Positions 35,771 to 49,335 of a stretch of 64,000 nt of DNA are shown here, in pieces. Every line of letters begins with the position of its first letter. Position 1 is the first letter of the stretch. The translations under genes and the position numbers were made by a program. Location: the NCBI GenBank assembly GCA_024803745.1, contig JANJXV010000030.1, forward strand, positions 2,933,001-2,997,000, in the 5' to 3' direction. The DNA is from Megascapheus bottae. Its lineage: Eukaryota > Chordata > Mammalia > Rodentia > Geomyidae. The notes beneath the pieces are model-generated. The model worked only from the letters and a program-made list of their open reading frames with translations, did not search any database and was not told the DNA's origin.

Positions 35771-35868
35771 CAGTAGATTATAGGTGGGACAAAATTCTAC
35801 ATTTTTAATATGTTTTCCAAGTGATTCTGATGCAAGGCAATGCCTGAGCCACGCCTTGAGAATTATGA
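35771..35868 (-). mobile_element. MER5-like hAT-Charlie relic
   Basis: ccagtagattataggtggga, then acatttttaatatgttttcc, aagtgattctgatgcaaggc and gagccacgccttgagaatta follow the reverse complement of the MER5A end (cagtaggtctggggtggg, gcatttctaacaagttccc, ggtgatgctgatgc, cacactttgagaacc). This ancient non-autonomous DNA transposon is common in placental mammals. The distal half is not seen. Confidence 0.72.
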
Positions 35869-36448
35869 GATATGGGTCTTTGTCTTTCTAGGCAAAACAG
35901 GACAGTGGAATTAACCACTGAGCATCAAAAGTACTGACATTCATGAGGCTTTTTATCCACACTAAGATGTGTCAATGTCATCCTTTTCTGTTTGGTAATT
36001 GCCAGGTTAAAAGTACCATGATCATAATATTCATAGATGGCTACTTACATGACAAAAATCACAAGAATAAAAGCAAACTGGCTGCATTGAACAGTTTTGA
36101 ATATTAAAATAAAGTAATTTAACTGGAGTTCTTTCCAGATGGGAGTGAAATCCAATGTTTGCAGGAAGAAGAAAAAATTATTCTCTGTTTTGATGTGAAT
36201 TTAGCTTCCTTTCTCAAGCCCTTATTTCTTCTCTAGGGCCCAGGGTTAAAAAAATCATGACATTTCCAGGTATTCTTCCCAGTTTCAGTTTAAAACTCAA
36301 CTTCCTTTTGGGTAAATATTCAGTCGAATGGGAGTATTCCTGTTTCCACCATGATCCATGATGCCTGACTTCTTTTCTGTCTTAAGGATTTCATCTCTTT
36401 TTTCTCCCTCCTCTTTGCACAGACTTCTTCATTCCTTTCTACTGTGCC
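35869..36448. other. Unique non-coding DNA
   Basis: AT-rich, nothing recognised. Confidence 0.5.
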
Positions 36449-36466
36449 ATATATATATATATATAA
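36449..36466 (+). repeat. Short (AT)n run
   Basis: About nine AT units inside AT-rich sequence. Confidence 0.9.
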
Positions 36467-36788
36467 TGCATTTAAATATAAAATACTCAGTATAGTAAAT
36501 AATGCATATATAATTTAAAATTTTCAAATCCCTTAATACTCTGTAAAGTAGGCAGAATATGGACACTCTCCTCCCAATAAAACATATAACAAGAATCTAA
36601 TATTGAGGAAATATCAGACAAACAAACTGAATGATAATATACAATGCCTCAACTCTTCAAAAATTACCATGGTTAGGAAAGGCAAATTAGGACTGTTTCT
36701 AATGAAATTGTCTCAGAGAGATGTGAATGGTAGATGTAATGTTTGGTTTATATTGCATCCTGAATCAAACAAAAAAAAACCTACAGGA

Positions 36789-36866
36789 GGGCTGGGAATG
36801 TGGCTTGTGGTAGAGTGTTTGCATAGCATGCATAAAGCCCTACATTCAAGATCTAGTACTGCCCAA
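36789..36866 (+). mobile_element. IDL SINE monomer
   Basis: gagggctgggaatgtggctt, then ggtagagtgtttgcatagca and tgcataaagccctacattca, ending ctagtactgcccaaaat. An IDL monomer with a degraded B box and no Geo half, so either a true monomer or an early member of the family. Confidence 0.75.
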
Positions 36867-36927
36867 AATATAATTTTAATATTAAAAATTGTTTAACATT
36901 TAAAACTTAAAAAAATCATGCATGGTA

Positions 36928-37080
36928 GCATAGTAGCTAAAACATGTTCTATTTTCCTGACTACAGACCAAAATTAGGGAATACCTAACTGAGAAGGATT
37001 TTTATTACTTTAATCATTTTTTGTAAATTAATAAATATAGACGATATTGTGCTTATTGTAGGCAGAACTCAATTCATAAC
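36928..37080 (+). repeat. Direct repeat, copy A
   Basis: Shares agtagctaaaacat, attaggaatacct-type blocks, tttttattactttaatcat, a ttaataaa.atagac block and ttgtagg.agaactca with 37,899-38,058. Identity looks near 80% with small indels. Unique sequence lies outside. No known family is recognised. Confidence 0.8.
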
Positions 37081-37898
37081 TTTAATGAATACTAAATAAT
37101 TCAGGTTTTGTTTCTGTGAACTTTGCTATCAAAGGATAGATCTTTTATAACTGGAGAAAAACACAATTTAAACTAGTTTGAAGCTGTTTACATTTTAATA
37201 GAATGCTCGACTTCATGGTTCTATTTAGATTCACTTTAGATTACATATCAAGAATTCATGACAGTCACCATGAATTCAAGACTCACATTAGATTTCCACT
37301 TAGGTTTACCTATCTTTTTTAGTGTGCAATTGGAGTTTAAGCTCTTACAAATTGAAAGAGAGGAAAAACAATATACAATTGGCCAATGTAAGCTTCATTT
37401 GAAAAATTATTTCCAATGGCTTCTGTTTAACGCAGGCAAAGAAAACAAGCAGAGAAAGTAAAAATAGCTACACAAATTATTTTGAAAAATGAAATTATTT
37501 ATGCAAGGCTTCAAAGTTGAAAAGGCAGCCATAACAAGTAAGAAATTCCACCAGGAATCACATGCTTTAAGCCTTATGGAATCTACTGGTTAATTTTGAA
37601 AAGGTTACTTGGGATGGAGGAAAAAGGAGGGGAACAAAAGAAGCACCCAGCGGTTAAAATCCAGATGACTAAGAAGAAAACATAATTCTGACCAGGTTTT
37701 ATGCTAAATAAAACTTGCATTCCTTCTATTTTATGATAAATACTATCAAGCTATTTAAATAATTCCATACACAAGTCACTGAACCTTCACTGAAGCCTTT
37801 CCTCCAAACCTGACTTCCCAATATATTATAAAAATATAGTGGAAATTAAACTTTCCTTCTGATTACAACTTTTACAAATTAGACATTATATCTTACGC
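37081..37898. other. Unique AT-rich spacer between two direct repeats
   Basis: No gene or repeat is seen. Confidence 0.5.
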
Positions 37899-38058
37899 AC
37901 AGTAGCTAAAACATATTCTCTTATCCTGAATGCAGACAGAAATTAGAGAATACCTAAATGAGAGGGGAATTTTTATTACTTTAATCATTTTTCTTCCATT
38001 CTAGAAAGTTAATAAACATAGACTGCATGATGCTTTTTGTAGGAAGAACTCACAAATT
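37899..38058 (+). repeat. Direct repeat, copy B
   Basis: Second copy of the block at 36,928-37,080, about 970 bp downstream in the same orientation. It has a 10-base insertion (ttccattctaga region) relative to copy A. Confidence 0.8.
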
Positions 38059-39677
38059 CTGTCGTGACCGCTCAAACTGAGGGGAAAGACATGGCTCTAT
38101 CAGGTTGCTATTAGTAAAATATATGATGGCCATGCGATACTTTCATGCAGGTTCCTCAAAAAGTAGTCTTATCTTTCCTGAAAAGGGGCATAAAAGAAGG
38201 TCAGAAATGCATCTTCATTACTATATCAGATCTTATCCTTAAAGGAATCTACTTCCGCTGTAAGACTAAGCGTCTTGGATGTTTTTTGTGGGTTATATGG
38301 CCCCTTTGGTGGCAGTACTGGGAGTTCTAGGAATTTGCAGGGTATGGGCCTGAGGGGAAGTCTCTCGGTCTTGGACCAAGTCTTTGACCAGACCATGAGG
38401 CCTCACTCCTTGCTTCCTGACTTCTGCAGAGGAGATTCTGACCTGCCAACCAGCAATGGATCATGGTGTGCCTCCTCACCAAAGGCCAAAGCCTTGGGCT
38501 GCCTGGACCCTCACCCTCCACACCCCCAGGGACTCTTTCTTCCCTATGTGACCCCAGGCATTCCAGTAGAGTGATGACAGGCTGTCTGGAGCTGCAGGAC
38601 GGTCAGCAAGAGCATCATCCACTTTTGTCATCTGAGTTTTACCTACTTCAGGGATGTGACAACACATTCTTCCGACTGAAGCAAATGTTCTACCGATAAG
38701 AATCTGCCTGTGTCCATATACGAAGTCATTAGGGCACTTAAATAACGATACAAAATTGTATATGTACTGATGGCTACCTAAATACCCTTTGATGATGGAC
38801 GCAGTACCTAATCACAAGTGTAGTTGCTAACTCAGCGCAGCTGCAATTGCAGAATAGAAGAGGAGGAGTCAGAAAGCAAAGGATCGATCCCTTTCTCCAG
38901 TTTAGTAGAGAGAGGGATGGTAATCCACGCAGGCCACACATGAAAATCTCCGATTTCTCCCCTATCAACAGAAGGAAATTCTAAGGTTCACAACAGCACA
39001 CAAAAACATTAACTCCTCCTCCAATTATAAGCCTAATGCTGAACGATGCATTATTTCATTATTACTCAGAAGTCACTGATCATTGGGACAAAAACACATG
39101 ATGACAGAACAAACAACATGAGATAAACAACATGGATGCTGAGAGAAGTATGTTTCTGAAGAGATGATCTAGACTGGGAGAAAAACAAAGTTGCCTCCAA
39201 GATGAATGACCCAAGGAAAAAGCTACTCATTTTCTCTTGATCCTGGACTCTGCTGGAGGAATCGCCCCTGCTCACTCATGCTTCCAGGCACTAGTGGGGC
39301 TGCTTCCCTTGTGTTTTGTTTTCTAATGTCAAAGAGCTACGACAGATACCTCTCTTGCTTCAACAATTCTGTCCAAACACCTTCTGGTTCTACATTTCCT
39401 GACATCTCATTGGTCCAGCCCACAGAGAAGGCAGGAGAATGCCACACAAACACCAAGAGTAGACAGCGTATGAATTGGCTGGTGCCATATTGCAACAATC
39501 TTCCCCAAGGCCACAGAACGCATTGTCCTCAGCTGGAGGAGGGGCACTTGTGCTTACAGAGAGTAAAGTCTGCCAATTGTGCGTCGGGATTGGTTGAGAG
39601 ACAAGTTGTGAGGTAAGAACGGGATGAAAATAGACTATTGTAAAAGAAAGCAGAGAGAGAGAGAGAGGAAAGAGGAG

Positions 39678-39678
<1 letters not shown>
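38059..39678. other. Unique non-coding DNA
   Basis: A GC-richer patch at about 38,280-38,680 could be an old LTR or other repeat but I cannot assign it. A short GA run sits at 39,651-39,667. No gene. Confidence 0.45.

Positions 39679-39715
<37 letters not shown>
39679..39715 (+). repeat. (TTA)n microsatellite
   Basis: About twelve uninterrupted ATT/TTA units. The open frame with an isoleucine run on the minus strand is an artefact of it. Confidence 0.97.
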
Positions 39716-40362
39716 GGAAGGTGTTTCTCCGAGTTAAGAATATGCTTTTCTTGTTTGTAATTTTGTAGAGGAAGAAAGCAGAGGCATGGAGCCAGAAAAG
39801 GCAGCAACAACTAGAGGAGGTTTGTTGATGTGTGTTTGTGCTTATGGGGTAGTTAAGTGGAAGGAATCTCAGCCCTCTGGTTGTTGGGGAAGAGTCAGTG
39901 GAGAGGACGGCATGAAAGTTCTGAGATCTAAACACAACTCTTCTCCAGTGAAGGCTGGTGGAAGGAAGAGAAGTGGAACAGCAGGCCCCTTGATCCCCCA
40001 GCAGGAGCGAGGTGTGAAGAACTGGAGGCCTCAAACTTGCACGTTAATGATTAGACATGGTAATGCTGGAGGAAGGTGTTTATTTGCACTGGAATAGAGC
40101 CAGCACTCAAATACACTTCCTTGGAAATCTCCCTCCTCTTATCTCTTTGTCGTTGTGGAGTTCAGAAGCACTGGGAGAATTACCTGCCATAATTGGATTA
40201 CAAAGAACAATGACACAATTGGGTCCTTGGAGTTCAGAGCAAGATCCCCACGTGATTTCCAGCTTACTGTACTCTCTTCCTGATGGAGGGAACAGAGAGG
40301 GTGCTTCGGAGCCCTGGAGCCCTGGAGCTTAATCCTTGAGAGTTTAAGCAAAGGATCTCTGT

Positions 40363-40365
<3 letters not shown>
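39716..40365. other. Unique non-coding DNA
   Basis: Nothing recognised apart from short frames of chance type. Confidence 0.5.

Positions 40366-40415
<50 letters not shown>
40366..40415 (+). repeat. (GT)n microsatellite
   Basis: About 25 uninterrupted GT units, 70 bp upstream of a B1-Geo SINE. Confidence 0.97.
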
Positions 40416-40417
<2 letters not shown>

Positions 40418-40486
40418 AGTATTTATGTAGTAGTAGTTAAACCGTCTAAAAATTCAAGTAAGCCACTGTTTAAAAAAAATAAAGCA

Positions 40487-40695
40487 TGGTGCCTGTAATG
40501 CTAGTTATTCAGGAGGCTGAGATCTGAGGATCAAGGTCAAGGTCAAAGCTCATCCCGGCAAGAACATCATCTTCAAGACTTAGATCTCCAGTTAGCCACT
40601 AAAAAAAGCCAGAAATGGAGCTGTGGCTCAAGTGGTCAAACACTAGTCCCGAGTGAAAAAGAGCTCAGGGACAACATCCAGACTCGGAGTTCTCT
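40487..40695 (+). mobile_element. B1-Geo composite SINE
   Basis: A B1 head (ggtgcctgtaatgctagtta, ttcaggaggctgagatctga, caaggtcaaggtcaaagctc with a short internal duplication) runs through ttagatctccagttagccac into a Geo tail (gccagaaatggagctgtggc, gagctcagggacaacatcca). The order and junction are the same as at 34,173. No clean target-site duplication is seen. Confidence 0.87.
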
Positions 40696-41808
40696 ATGTT
40701 CATTGTTTTATGCAATATCACCAACCCATGTGTGCCTATCCCACTACCACTGCATTTGCCAGACACTGCTCACACTATGGCTCATAACTGATAGGATAGC
40801 TACCAGGCAAAGTTCAGAGATAATGCAAATGAGATCTTCCTGTTACAATGTTAAAAATAGGAGGACGTGAGTTGGGTTGATTTCTCCTTCCATGCTGTTT
40901 ATATAAATGATTTCCCACACTTTTCCTGCAGGTGTTGACATAATAATTTCTGGGGAAAAAATCTAAATCTAAATCCTAGCCAAATGATATAAATTAACTC
41001 ATTTTCCCCCTTGTTGTTGAGAAGGGAGACAGACAAGGACAATAAATGTTTCCTGTCTTTCTGACTTCCTGTCTTCACTTCCACCTTTGTCTTGGAAACC
41101 CAGAGATGCTAAGACTTAGTACACATGCCTGGAAGTCATATTTTGCTGAGTTTGGAGCATCTGCTGTTCTCTGCATGACCTGACTTACTGAATCCCACAT
41201 CACACTCAGGGATGTCACTGCACCGCTTTAGACAGCATTGCCAATTTCACTGTGCAAAGGTCTTGGTTTTCAGCCTGGTCTTTTCCCAGTTCATTTTCCT
41301 CCCCTGATGTCCAATTACTGTTTGAGAGGAGAAAAGGAGATCAACGTCCCATGCTGGCTGCCAGCTCGATCACCACCAGGATGAAGAACAAAGAGGAGTG
41401 ACCCAGAGCCACCCCCACCCCCATCCTCACTGAACACTACCCACTGGTTACTGCTGAGCACGCTGGACAGAGGACAAACCAAGACAGGCCACGTGGCCAG
41501 TATGTTAGTGTGGCACAGGACACGTTTCCTAGGAAGCACCCTTACCCTTCCAGAAGGCAGAAGTAGAAAGTGAAGAATGGAGTAAATACTTTAACCTCGA
41601 CCCGCCATTCAAGACAGATCAAACCCAGTCAACTCTCATTGGTCAGGAGCCTCCATCTGGCCTGCCTTTATTCCTGTCCTAAGAACTCAGGCTTGGCTTG
41701 GTCATTCATTGACTGGCGTTGGCTTTAGAAAACATGATTAGGATGCAGGTTTTAATTTAAGGGAAATTGGGGGGGGATAATTATGGATGTTAAGTATCAG
41801 AAGATACA
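40696..41808. other. Unique non-coding DNA
   Basis: No gene or known repeat. Confidence 0.5.
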
Positions 41809-41870
41809 AGGCTGGAGGTATGGGTCAAGTGGAAGAGCACCTGCCATGTACATGCAAGAAATAAAGATAT
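41809..41870 (+). mobile_element. Possible IDL SINE fragment
   Basis: aaggctggaggtatgggtca, then gtggaagagcacctgccatg resembles the first half of an ID-like element with a tRNA-type A-box region. The B-box half is missing. Confidence 0.45.
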
Positions 41871-44800
41871 GCATGCATACATCCACATATACATACATAT
41901 ATGTAAATCAAAAGGAAGTGGGGTATGAGAGTGAAGCCAGGACAAGGAGAGCTTGTCAAAGCTCATAGGAAGGGAATGAGGAAAGGATGAGCCACGTATC
42001 CAGGGATGGCCAGACAAGGCAGAGTGACAGGATGTGAGGTGTCTGGGACCTAAAATAGTCCTACACAAAATGTAATGCTAGGGCATTACAGCAGTGCTCA
42101 ACCTCAGGCAGAGAGTGATGCTGTTACGGGATTAACTAATTAAATCAATATTTAATAGCCCTTAGGACAGGTGTTTATTGAATAATAAACACTAAATCAG
42201 TGAGATTTTATCATGTATTCTTCTTTTTTATATACAGTCTCTTAACTTACTGGGAGCTACTCTCAAGTGTGTCTGACTGACTAACCTACAGACCTTCTCA
42301 AACCATTTCCATAATTTAAAAAATTGTATGTTAAAATACACTATATATTTGGGAATTAACTGCTTGCCTTTTAGAGAAATTTTGAATTATCTGACCCATA
42401 TTTATACTCTGAACCATAAATTCAAAAAAGAATATCCACGATATTCAGAAAATACGTATATCTATATGTAGGATACATACACATATGGTATATGTGTCTA
42501 TGTACCTATAATGTATGTATGTGTGCACACATGTACACACGTGCAAGTGGTGTACTCAAATCTCTTAGAACAGATGATCTCATGTGACCTTCTTTCAACT
42601 GATGTTCCTTGAGGAAACCTCAGCGATGGGAAGAATGGAACAGCAAACTCTCATAGACGACCCTCGTCGCCGTACAGGGGTGGGGTCCTGGCAGGTGGAG
42701 CTACAGGTGACACTCCAGGTATCTTGACAAGAAGGCACAAGAAGCCTTGATAAATATGATACTCAACAATGTACATTGCTTAGGCCTCCCCGTAGCTCCA
42801 TACGCAAAGGGTTTCATACTATTCAATGGAAAATATCCTTTATCTGTTGTTTGCGGACAATATCAGTAGAGATTTCACAGAAATCTAAGCATTTGAAAAG
42901 CCTAAGGTGGATCTGATATCTATTACCAGTGGATTCGGGAGCCTTAAAATGATCACATCTAACAGAACTATTGCCAACAAAAATTTAGAGGGAACATAAA
43001 AAGAACGCTGATGTCTAACGATGGTGGAGGAAATTGAGAAAACTTGGATATTGCCATGAGGAGAATTGTCTTGACTGTTCTGAAAGGTAATAGGCCAACA
43101 TTCCTTTGATTCCACCTGCAATTTTTAAGAATTCAGCTTAGCGATATAAAAATATTAGTCCACATGAAAAGTTGTGCAAGTAGAGGGAAATTATATTTCT
43201 CATGGCATATGTATCCAATGACATCATTGTGCTTATAATTAAGGGATGTCTGGAAAATGTAAGTTACATTGATACGAAGATCACACTTCCTTTTGTCCTG
43301 CTTCTTAGCCTGACTCCTCTCTATTTTGCCTAAGTTCCTCACACCTGCCGCCACTCCATAGAAGGTGGGTAGGGCTTTATGTTCTCATTTCATCAATAAA
43401 TGAAGGATGCTATGTTGGGAGACAGCATTGACACTAGACACTGCACACATTTCTTTTCCCTCTGGGAAAAACAGGCACAACTTGGTCCATGAACTTGAGG
43501 AAGAATAATTTGGAAGACAGACCAGACAATCAAAAGAAACATTTTTTTCTTTGGTTCAACTCACTGAAATTTGAAAATGGCTCATTACCTATTACTGGAG
43601 CACGAATCACTGCCACTGAAACAAGTTTGTCTTTTTTTTTCAAAATGATCGGAAATATGGCCATCCTATTAAGCGCATACAGGAAGGTGTAGAATAACGT
43701 GCATACTAGAACCCTGTTTTTTAAGTAGAAGATACATGCTCACTGAAGCAGAAAAATGATTCAAATTTAATGATCAACATATTAATCTATGGGAAATAAA
43801 ATTTACAGAAAGAACACAGAATTAATTTATTCCTATGTACTGGGTTCTCATTCTTTTAAACAAAGATCACTTTTATACTTTGCAAAAATAGAGAAAAATA
43901 TTGCTATGATCAATCAGCTAAGAAACCCTGTGATAATTCTGCATGTGGCAGCTTGTATTGGATAAACTTCAGAATGAGATGATTAATGAAAAGTAAATGG
44001 CTAGGCAGAGCACATTCAAATAGAACTGAACATAAAGTGAGTTTATCATTTCAATTCTGGGCAACAAAAAATGTCAGTTCAGTAAATTGGGTTGATGGCA
44101 CTGATTCAGTATGTCAAAAAGACTAAATGAAATCCATACTTCTTTTTAGCCAGATAAATTCCAACTTGATGCTAGTTATAAAGTTAATAGATCAAACCAA
44201 GAATTCATATTTGCTTGGTGGTCTGGATGGTCTTCTTCTATAATACCAAGACCAAAAAGAAGTCTAAACAAATTGACAGATTCAACTTTATAACACACAT
44301 ATATATTATTGTGTCCATAGACTTAAAAAAGGAACTTGTTTTCCATAGATGTATGAATACATACTAAAAAATACACATGCCTACCCAAATACACAGTTGT
44401 TACATACAATCTTAGGTTTCCAGTATTACTTGTATGCTTGAGTATTTGAGTTCATCTGGCTCGAAGACAAGACTTGGAAAATGTGATAAGTGAACATAGT
44501 ATTTTCCAAAAGTCAGAAGCAATCACCTAAACAGTGAGCCACATGTGCTAGCCTGCGAAAAGGCTTGGTAATGAATGCGAACACTGTACAATAAATCAAG
44601 TTATATAGCACAGCCTGACTCTCATGCAGTCCACTTATATGTGTGTGCAAATAAAACACCACACAGGGATATGTTCAACAAGAACAGACAGTCAGTACAT
44701 GACACAGTGGACATGAGAACAGGGTTCTTATGTCACAGGATTGGTGGACATTTAGTGCAGAGGACAGGGAGGAGAGTGAGATACACAAACAAATATGAAC

Positions 44801-44941
44801 AAAACCCCAGGGAACAAGCATGACTGGAATGGCTAGAGACCCAACCAGCAATGTCCCAGAATGAGAACTAGTCCAGTTAGCTTAATTCAACATCGGTGTT
44901 TAAAAACATAGAAAGGAGAGATAGTAAATGAATACCTAAGG

Positions 44942-44942
<1 letters not shown>
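41871..44942. other. Long unique non-coding stretch
   Basis: Includes TA/TG-rich low complexity at about 42,450-42,550. No SINE, LINE or gene is recognised in 3 kb. Confidence 0.5.

Positions 44943-44989
<47 letters not shown>
44943..44989 (+). repeat. (CA)n microsatellite
   Basis: About 23 uninterrupted CA units. Confidence 0.97.
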
Positions 44990-44994
<5 letters not shown>

Positions 44995-47755
44995 TATTTG
45001 AGAAAGCATCCGCTTTGCTGGCATTCAGTCACAGGTGTCAATAGTCAAGTCGATATGTGTTTGTCTGTATACTCGAAGGCCAATTGACTGAAAGAGTTAG
45101 TGAGAAAAGCAGGGATGTGGAGAATACCCACTCCTCTTTCCCCCACCAGCAAGCAGTTAAACTTTGCTGACTATGCCAAGAAGGTCTGAGCAAAACTTGT
45201 GCCAAAATTTTCTTTTTATTGTTACGTTGATTAAAAACATTGAAAGTTGGGAAAGCAATATCCAACCCCCAGGAACTAGGTCAAACTAATCCGATAGCAA
45301 GTTAGTAGACATTGTATGATGATTCAGAGTTGCTCACTTAGGGAAATTGTCCTCTTTGCTTTCCTGTCCTTAACTCTTTCCACATTGGTATGCATTATTT
45401 TCTGGAGAAGATGTAATAAATAATGAAAACTCAGAGAAAATTGAGTGTGCTTCAAAAATTAAACTCTCCTAAAAAGCACTAAAACCTCTTTCTTTCTATC
45501 CTATAACAAATACTAGAATTCTCACATACTTTGTTTTGCTTTCATGTGAATAACCTCAAGTTGATTTATAAACTCATAACACCACACATTCCCTTACTAT
45601 AACTAAGAAATGTTTGTAAGAGTCAACAGGAGCATTCGGGTTGCGGCTGAGTAGAAAACAAATTACATTTTTCTGCATTAAAAGGACTTTTAAAATATAT
45701 CTGGAAAATCTAGCTAAAATGCTTCTTAGGAAGTGGGATAAAAAAGGGTTTGATTTCTTCCCATTAGATTAATGTACTATTACATTTTGATGAATATGAA
45801 ATGAAATAATTGAAAATTTGATGTGTTTGATGTGAAGTCTCAGCTGGGGGGCAGGGTAGGTAAATTCGTGGACCACTTTTCTAAAACAATATGCCTTGAT
45901 ACTTTCAAGTAGGTCAGTTAAATAAGCCCACATTTTAATATCTTATTTCTTAGATGAAAAACAGAATAATTTTTATTCTGGGGTGAAAGAAGACATTGTT
46001 TTCTTGCCTTTAGTTGAATGGCTTATTTTTTAGTGTGGCCACGGCTACCTGCATTTCCCCGTTAATTCTCTTTTCCTGGTGTTGGATTTGTTTGTGTTGA
46101 GCCAGGAATACCAGGCTGTTTCTATCAGCACACCTGTCCCCTGTAACTCAGATGAGGGAAGTAGAAACACCCAAGAGTCTCCCAGATGTGGGGCTGGGCC
46201 GGCTTAGAACCAGCAGGCCTGGGGCACCACATTCTCGAAGCTTCCCAGCACTACCTGTTCTGCAATGGACAGGGAAGAATTCACTCTTTTATTTGGCCCA
46301 GTGACAGTCGAAGGTTTTTACGGAGGTGGGAGTCAGTCAGTAGTGATCTCACACATACACACGAAACTCAGCATTGAACTCTTTATCGGTAAGTACACCC
46401 GATTTAGCAGAATCATTTAGAAATAGATTCATTCTCTGTTGATGGGTGTGAACTGGATCACTAACCCTACAGCTTCAAGGGAGAAGAAAGGGAGAAGCAT
46501 GTCTTGATTCTGCTCTAGGCTAATAGCCAGGTGATTCAGAGTCCTTAAGAGGCCCGATTCAGCCTCCATTTCTCCCTACTAACAGGCTTCTAGAGTTGCA
46601 TGCCAAAATATTAATTCATCTTGCCCTTGTCAACCATAGAAATCTTCAGAATGAGCCTCAAACTGGGTCTAGAGACAGTGTTGCTTCTACACCTATGCAA
46701 CTCCTCCAGTTTTTCTTCATTCTTCTTTGAATTGGACTGTGTATCTCTTTGTCTTTCCCAAGCCCCCACTGCTCTCCTCTGACGCTTCTGTCCTGTCTTC
46801 TTCCCCAGAAGCCCTGCCTGCGTTTCGTGTTCTCTAAGGTCTAACTGCTCAAAGAACATTATTTGCACAGGGATTCCTTGTACCCAGCAAACATCCTCAC
46901 TCCTTGCTCTTCATTCACTGTTTTCAGCATGTTGCCAATTACAAAAGATCTGTCAGGAAAAATGGGAAAGAGACCCGTGGCCTCAAAAGCTAGGCCTGTG
47001 GAATTTCCTAGAATGAAGTTTTAGAAATGCAGAGCCAGAGCACCAGGCTAAGAATGGGTGCTTTGAAGACTCTTCCAAATTTGAGATCAGAAAATGACAA
47101 CTCTTAACCTACAGAGTTAGAATTAGACAAGGCGGTTTGTGCCCCCACTCAGTCTCCTAAAGGGATTCTATATGCTGAAATACAGCCTCACGCTACACAT
47201 AAGCGCATATGGTCAAATGGTAAGCAGCAGCCTTCCATTGCAACCTCTGGGATAAGCCCCACCTCTGCTCATCAGGTATCAGGATTCTACTGCAAGGCAG
47301 CTCACCTTCCTCTCCGTAGGGACGTCCCTTTGTCAACCCTGTGCCGTGGGTCACTCATACAGTCCAGCATCCAGAATGTTCACACTATATTCTGTGAGCT
47401 CCGACAGAACCTTTTCTTGTTGCTAAGGCTTTAAGGCCACGAGGAAGTGGTGTTTGTGACAGAAAAGGTACACACTGTTTGTGTCATTGCTTTTAGCATA
47501 GTGGTAAGGAAACCTTCCTTCAACCATTCCTTCCTTCATTGAGCAACAAACCTGCTGAAATCTGAGCACAAGAAAGATCTGAGCGCAAGAATGATAATGA
47601 AGGTGGTTACAACACTCAGAATAGCGAGGAGAATTAATGAAAGAGATTAAAGTATGAGAAATTATGAAGAGACAAGTAAAAATGAATTCATAAATTCAAA
47701 AGAGCATTACATTTATTGATATTGATTCCTTCTTCCTGGAGTTCTCCCACTCCTC

Positions 47756-47758
<3 letters not shown>
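44990..47758. other. Unique non-coding DNA
   Basis: No gene, SINE or LINE is recognised. Confidence 0.5.
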
Positions 47759-47814
<56 letters not shown>

Positions 47815-47826
47815 TACATATATAGG
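47759..47826 (+). repeat. (TA)n microsatellite
   Basis: About 25 perfect TA units, then catatatacatatata. Self-complementary, so it can extrude a hairpin or cruciform. Confidence 0.97.
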
Positions 47827-49247
47827 TCTAATGATCTGGTTTACAAGGAACCCACAATTCTACTTGAAAAGAGCCCTGGAGAAGATTCAATTCCAATTTC
47901 ACAGTTTTACAAAGTACTTATAAAACTGTCTTCAGATCATTTGTCAGTGTCGAGAACTAAGTTTCAGCCAATGGTTGGGACCTGTTGTGTCAACTCCCCT
48001 GAGACTGGATGGCTTCGGCTGAGGCATGCTGGGAAAATCCTCCCCGGTAGCTAGAGCTCCACATCCTGAGATCTAACTCTTGATCACCAGGCACCACTGT
48101 CTTCCTTTTTCTCAGGATCTGGTTGGAAGGGAATTCAACAAGGACATATATGAAGCAAACGATATGTTTCTACTATTTCCCTGTCCTTATCCATCAGCTC
48201 ATGTCTTGGGAGGATTAATTTATTAAAATGAGGGACTTAGGTGTCCAAAGTATGGCTTTCTCAAAGCGAGTAAGGGAATATTTTAAGAGGTTAAATTGGA
48301 AATGTTTCCAGGATCTTACATCTCCATACTGGAGTGTTTTCCCACTCACATCTAATCCAAATCTGCTCTCTACTTGCAAAGACCCTAAGACTTTAATGAC
48401 CCACGGCTTTAAATAAATATCTGTTTTTATATATGTGTGTATATAACTATCAGTTTATGTTTGCCTCTAAAATGTAAAATATTCCAACAAAAACAGTAAG
48501 AAAGACAAGCTATAAATCACCCTCTAGTCTTTCTGGCTTTTGTGTACAGTCCTTTAGGTACTACCTTCACGCATGACCTTCTATCTGACCACTAAGTAGT
48601 TTTCCATTTTTTCTGGTCAGGATAATCCTTTCAAGTAAACCTGGAGGGACAGCGTCCTGGAGCAGGGCTGACTTTCCAAATTGCCCTGGGTAGCTATTTG
48701 CTAGCTTACAAGACTGGGGTCAGGCTGTGACAGAAGAGGCTTTAACTGGAGAAAGTAAAATGGTTCTTTTGTTCTATCTGAAGAAAATGCTGAAAGGAAA
48801 TTCCTGTTTCCTGCAGGTGATTAAACAAGTTTTATTAGAGGTCATTATATGGAAGTTGTTATTAATGCCTCTGTGTTGCAAGAAAATGGTTCATTCTCCG
48901 GTTTTCCTTATAATTTACCTTTCAAATAGTCTGACCGAGATTTATTGTTCAATCTGTAGCTCCAGTATGGTTGTCATCACCTTGTAGTAATGGTTTGCTA
49001 CCAAGCTTCTCTCAAGATAAGGAGCATGAACGGATGGGGAGAGGCGGCTCCCAGGGTCAAATCACGGAGCAGGAAATGTTTCTAGAAGTTTCTCTTCCCA
49101 CTGGTTTCCACTCACTTCTAAGATCTAACTGAACAGCATGATCATGATCTAACTGAGCATGTGTGGAGTTACCAAGCAATCGTTTTACCCCACTGATGTT
49201 TAAACCAAGTTAAATTTCCTGTTCTACTCTCACACCTTTACCTCTTT
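47827..49247. other. Unique non-coding DNA
   Basis: Nothing recognised. Confidence 0.5.
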
Positions 49248-49335
49248 CCAGAGTGAACCAGAAAGGTGTCATTTTAGTCTTTCGGTACCTCCCAGAGTGA
49301 ACCAGAAAGGTGTCATTTTAGTCTTTCGGTACCTC
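49248..49335 (+). repeat. Perfect tandem duplication, 2 x 44 bp
   Basis: Unit 1 (49,248-49,291) and unit 2 (49,292-49,335) both start ccagagtgaaccagaaaggt and end tctttcggtacctc. I see no difference between them, so the duplication is recent or an assembly artefact. Confidence 0.95.

Noticed and set aside
38275..38690. Possible LTR or exon in a GC-richer patch
   Set aside because: I could not find terminal repeats, TG..CA ends, splice pairs or a known family, so it is left as unassigned.
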